Assembly: GCA_937901525.1 (NCBI GenBank)
Contig: CALDHX010000065.1
Coordinates: 1 to 24,498, forward strand
Origin: an uncultured Bacteroidales bacterium
GTDB lineage: Bacteria > Bacteroidota > Bacteroidia > Bacteroidales > P3
Reading direction: 5' to 3'
DNA: 24,498 nucleotides
Shown here: one piece after another, positions 23,096-24,498 of the stretch
How positions within the stretch are numbered: the stretch's first letter is position 1
Layout of the letters: each line of letters starts with the position of its first letter
The notes under the pieces: generated by a model
Databases searched by the model: none
What the model was told of the DNA's origin: nothing
What the model saw: only the letters and a program-made list of their open reading frames with translations
Translations under genes and position numbers: made by a program

Positions 23096-23146
23096 CGCTC
23101 GCAAGTCTTAGTTTTCTTTTGACAAGCGAGCGTTTTTTTGTTTTTT
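23091..23146 (+). terminator. Terminator of the ATPase-TOPRIM operon; direct repeat copy 2
   Basis: Same unit as 21316-21371 with two differences. Here the stem AACGCTCGC/GCGAGCGTT is perfect. The repeat begins with AATAAC and so includes the stop codon of the TOPRIM-like gene (23093-23095), meaning the duplication boundary falls at the gene's last codon. Confidence 0.9.
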
Positions 23147-23156
23147 TTCGTTTTGT

Positions 23157-23187
23157 TTTGTGTAGAGATTACTTTTCTTTATCTTTG
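23157..23187 (+). promoter_or_regulatory. Promoter of the formyl-THF cyclo-ligase/lnt operon
   Basis: TTTG (23157-23160), 19 nt, then TATCTTTG (23180-23187), an exact consensus. The expected start at about 23193 coincides with the ATG at 23192, implying a leaderless or almost leaderless mRNA. Confidence 0.7.
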
Positions 23188-23191
23188 CAAA

Positions 23192-23755
23192 ATGGAATTA
23201 AAGGAAAAGAAAAAGGAGCTTAGAAAGTTGATTCGTGAGAGAAAAAAGCAACTTTCTTTGAGCGAAAAACAAAAAGAGGGTAAAGAGATTTTTTCTTTGA
23301 TAGAAAATTCTTCTGCATACAAGCAAGCAAATATCGTTTTGCTTTATTGGTCAATGGACGATGAGGTTCCGACTCACGATTTCATTCTTTCAAACTATGA
23401 AAACAAGACAATTCTTCTGCCTTGTGTGGTTGGAGATGATTTAGTGCTTAGAAAATTCTCTGGAATGCAGTCAATGAAAGAAGGAGAGCAATTCGGAATT
23501 CTTGAACCTACGGGAGAGGTTTTTTCAGACTATGAAAAAATAGATTTAATGATTATTCCGGGAGTGGCTTTCGATAGAGAAAGAAAACGCATCGGTAGAG
23601 GTAGAGGATTTTATGACCGTTTGCTTGCGGTTAATCAAAACAAGAAAATGGGAATTTGCTTCTCTTGTCAATTGGTTGAAAGTGTTCCTACCGAGGAGTT
23701 TGATGTGAAGATGGATTTTGTGGTAACTCCAAATGAAATTATTGGCAATGAGTAA
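23192..23755 (+). CDS. 5-formyltetrahydrofolate cyclo-ligase
   Basis: 187 residues from the ATG at 23192. The frame is open further upstream but there it would run through the promoter. It converts 5-formyl-THF to 5,10-methenyl-THF with ATP. Motifs: a Lys/Arg-rich N-terminal helix that binds ATP phosphate, the YWSMDDEVPTHDF segment, LMIIPGVAFDRERKRIGRGR (119-138), and the ATP-binding GRGRGFYDRLL loop (135-145). Length matches the family (ygfA/fau-type). It overlaps the next gene, lnt, by 8 nt (ATGAGTAA). Confidence 0.95.
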   Translation: MELKEKKKELRKLIRERKKQLSLSEKQKEGKEIFSLIENSSAYKQANIVLLYWSMDDEVPTHDFILSNYENKTILLPCVVGDDLVLRKFSGMQSMKEGEQFGILEPTGEVFSDYEKIDLMIIPGVAFDRERKRIGRGRGFYDRLLAVNQNKKMGICFSCQLVESVPTEEFDVKMDFVVTPNEIIGNE

Positions 23756-24498
23756 AAAGAAACTTGTTTTAATTTCCTGCCTTTCTGGGTTGCTTCTTAG
23801 CTTTGCTTGGTTGGATTTGCTTTTTGCTCCTTTGATGCTTGTGGCTTTTGTTCCTATGCTTTGGGTTGAGGACTATATCTCAAAAAACAATGAGGATAAA
23901 CGCTTTTCTTCCTACGCTGGTTTTGCATACTCTTATCTTCCTTTTTTGATTTGGAATGCTACTACAATTTTTTGGGTATCTTTTTCTACGCCTGCTGCAT
24001 TGGTTTTGCCTTTCTTTCAAGCCTCTTTAATGGCTCTTGCTTTTCAACTTTTTCATTGGGCAAAGCGTGTGTTTGGTGTTGAGAAGAAAATCAATTATGT
24101 GTTTTTCATTATTTTCTTTCTTGCCTTTGAATTCTTAGAACTTAATTGGGATTTTAATTTTCCTTGGTTAAACTTAGGCAATAGTTTTGCAAAATTTCCT
24201 GCTTTGGTGCAATGGTATGAATATACAGGCGTTGCGGGTGGAAGTCTTTGGATTTTGCTTTCAAATGTCTTTGTTTTATTTTTTTTAAACGGCGTTTTAG
24301 AAAAATATTTCAATAAAAAAATAAATTATTTCTTAGGAATAATTCTCGCTTTGCCGATAATCATTTCCTTAACGATTTATTTTACTTATGAGGAAGAGAA
24401 GACAAAGGGTTCAGATGTTGTTGTGGTGCAACCAAATTTAGACCCATACGAAGAACAATATACTTTCTCGCCTCAAATGGTTTGTCAGATAATAGAAG
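23748..24498 (+). CDS. lnt: Apolipoprotein N-acyltransferase, N-terminal part (runs off window)
   Basis: 250 codons are visible before the window ends; the full protein should be about 500. Starts at the ATG overlapping the previous stop. It has the multi-helix N-terminal membrane domain of Lnt, including SGLLLSFAWLDLLFAPLMLV, the NATTIFWVSFSTPAA stretch, and the family segment FPWLNLGNSFAKFPALVQWY, then EYTGVAGGSLWILL. After the last visible helix, DVVVVQPNLDPYEEQY begins the nitrilase-fold catalytic domain; the catalytic Glu-Lys-Cys lie beyond the window. The enzyme adds the third acyl chain to lipoproteins at the inner membrane. Cotranscribed with the folate gene. Confidence 0.93.
   Translation, partial: MSKKKLVLISCLSGLLLSFAWLDLLFAPLMLVAFVPMLWVEDYISKNNEDKRFSSYAGFAYSYLPFLIWNATTIFWVSFSTPAALVLPFFQASLMALAFQLFHWAKRVFGVEKKINYVFFIIFFLAFEFLELNWDFNFPWLNLGNSFAKFPALVQWYEYTGVAGGSLWILLSNVFVLFFLNGVLEKYFNKKINYFLGIILALPIIISLTIYFTYEEEKTKGSDVVVVQPNLDPYEEQYTFSPQMVCQIIE

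Noticed and set aside
24095..24313. 72-codon minus-strand reading frame
   Set aside because: Antisense shadow inside lnt, whose long membrane frame is clearly real.
1..24498. Transposons, IS elements, prophage or CRISPR array anywhere in the window
   Set aside because: No transposase, integrase, structural phage gene or regular repeat-spacer pattern is visible on either strand.

Overview
The window looks like chromosomal DNA of a Bacteroidota bacterium, probably of the order Bacteroidales. Base composition is strongly A+T-rich. Several promoters fit the Bacteroidota consensus (TTTG, about 19-20 nt, TAnnTTTG). There is a secreted protein with a type IX secretion sorting domain, plus Bacteroidota-typical families: DUF5686, DUF2723, a RecQ with an extended tail, and LptE.

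Layout. (1) 1-2578 is an accessory-looking end. It holds the tail of an unknown membrane protein, a 5'-truncated free-methionine-R-sulfoxide-reductase remnant (505-780, minus), and an AlbA_2/ATPase-like/winged-helix regulator with a perfect 16-bp palindrome at its promoter. (2) 2579-6905 is a minus-strand operon: kdsD, era, a BaiN/HI0933-type flavoprotein and a short DUF5686 outer-membrane protein. It ends at a strong terminator at 2371-2406. (3) 7037-14544 is a tightly packed plus-strand operon: recQ, aroB, a T9SS cargo protein, an LptE-like lipoprotein and a DUF2723 membrane glycosyltransferase-like protein. It converges on a Wzx-type flippase (14598-15761, minus). (4) tRNA-His is followed by a large secreted M16 zinc peptidase. 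(5) 18935-23095 is an accessory island with two defence-type modules. The first is a Panacea (DUF4065) antitoxin with a GNAT-fold partner. The second is an ABC/OLD-type ATPase with a small TOPRIM/DUF3226-like protein. A small secreted TM2 protein lies between them. (6) 23192-24498 returns to housekeeping: 5-formyl-THF cyclo-ligase overlapping a partial lnt.

The most interesting result is the architecture of the island. Each defence-type module is bracketed by a direct repeat of host 3'-end sequence. The toxin-antitoxin pair sits between the real 3' end of the M16 gene and a second, detached copy of that 3' end (18854-18894 and 20486-20526). The ATPase/TOPRIM pair sits between two nearly identical 56-bp terminators (21316-21371 and 23091-23146, 54 of 56 identical). 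No integrase or transposase is visible. This suggests gain by homologous exchange or duplication at gene ends and terminators. The ATPase/TOPRIM pair has the logic of OLD- or PARIS-type abortive-infection systems, but I cannot assign it to a named system. Upstream of the TM2 gene is a pair of mutually exclusive hairpins resembling a terminator/anti-terminator switch.

All family calls come from reading motifs by eye; no database search was run.
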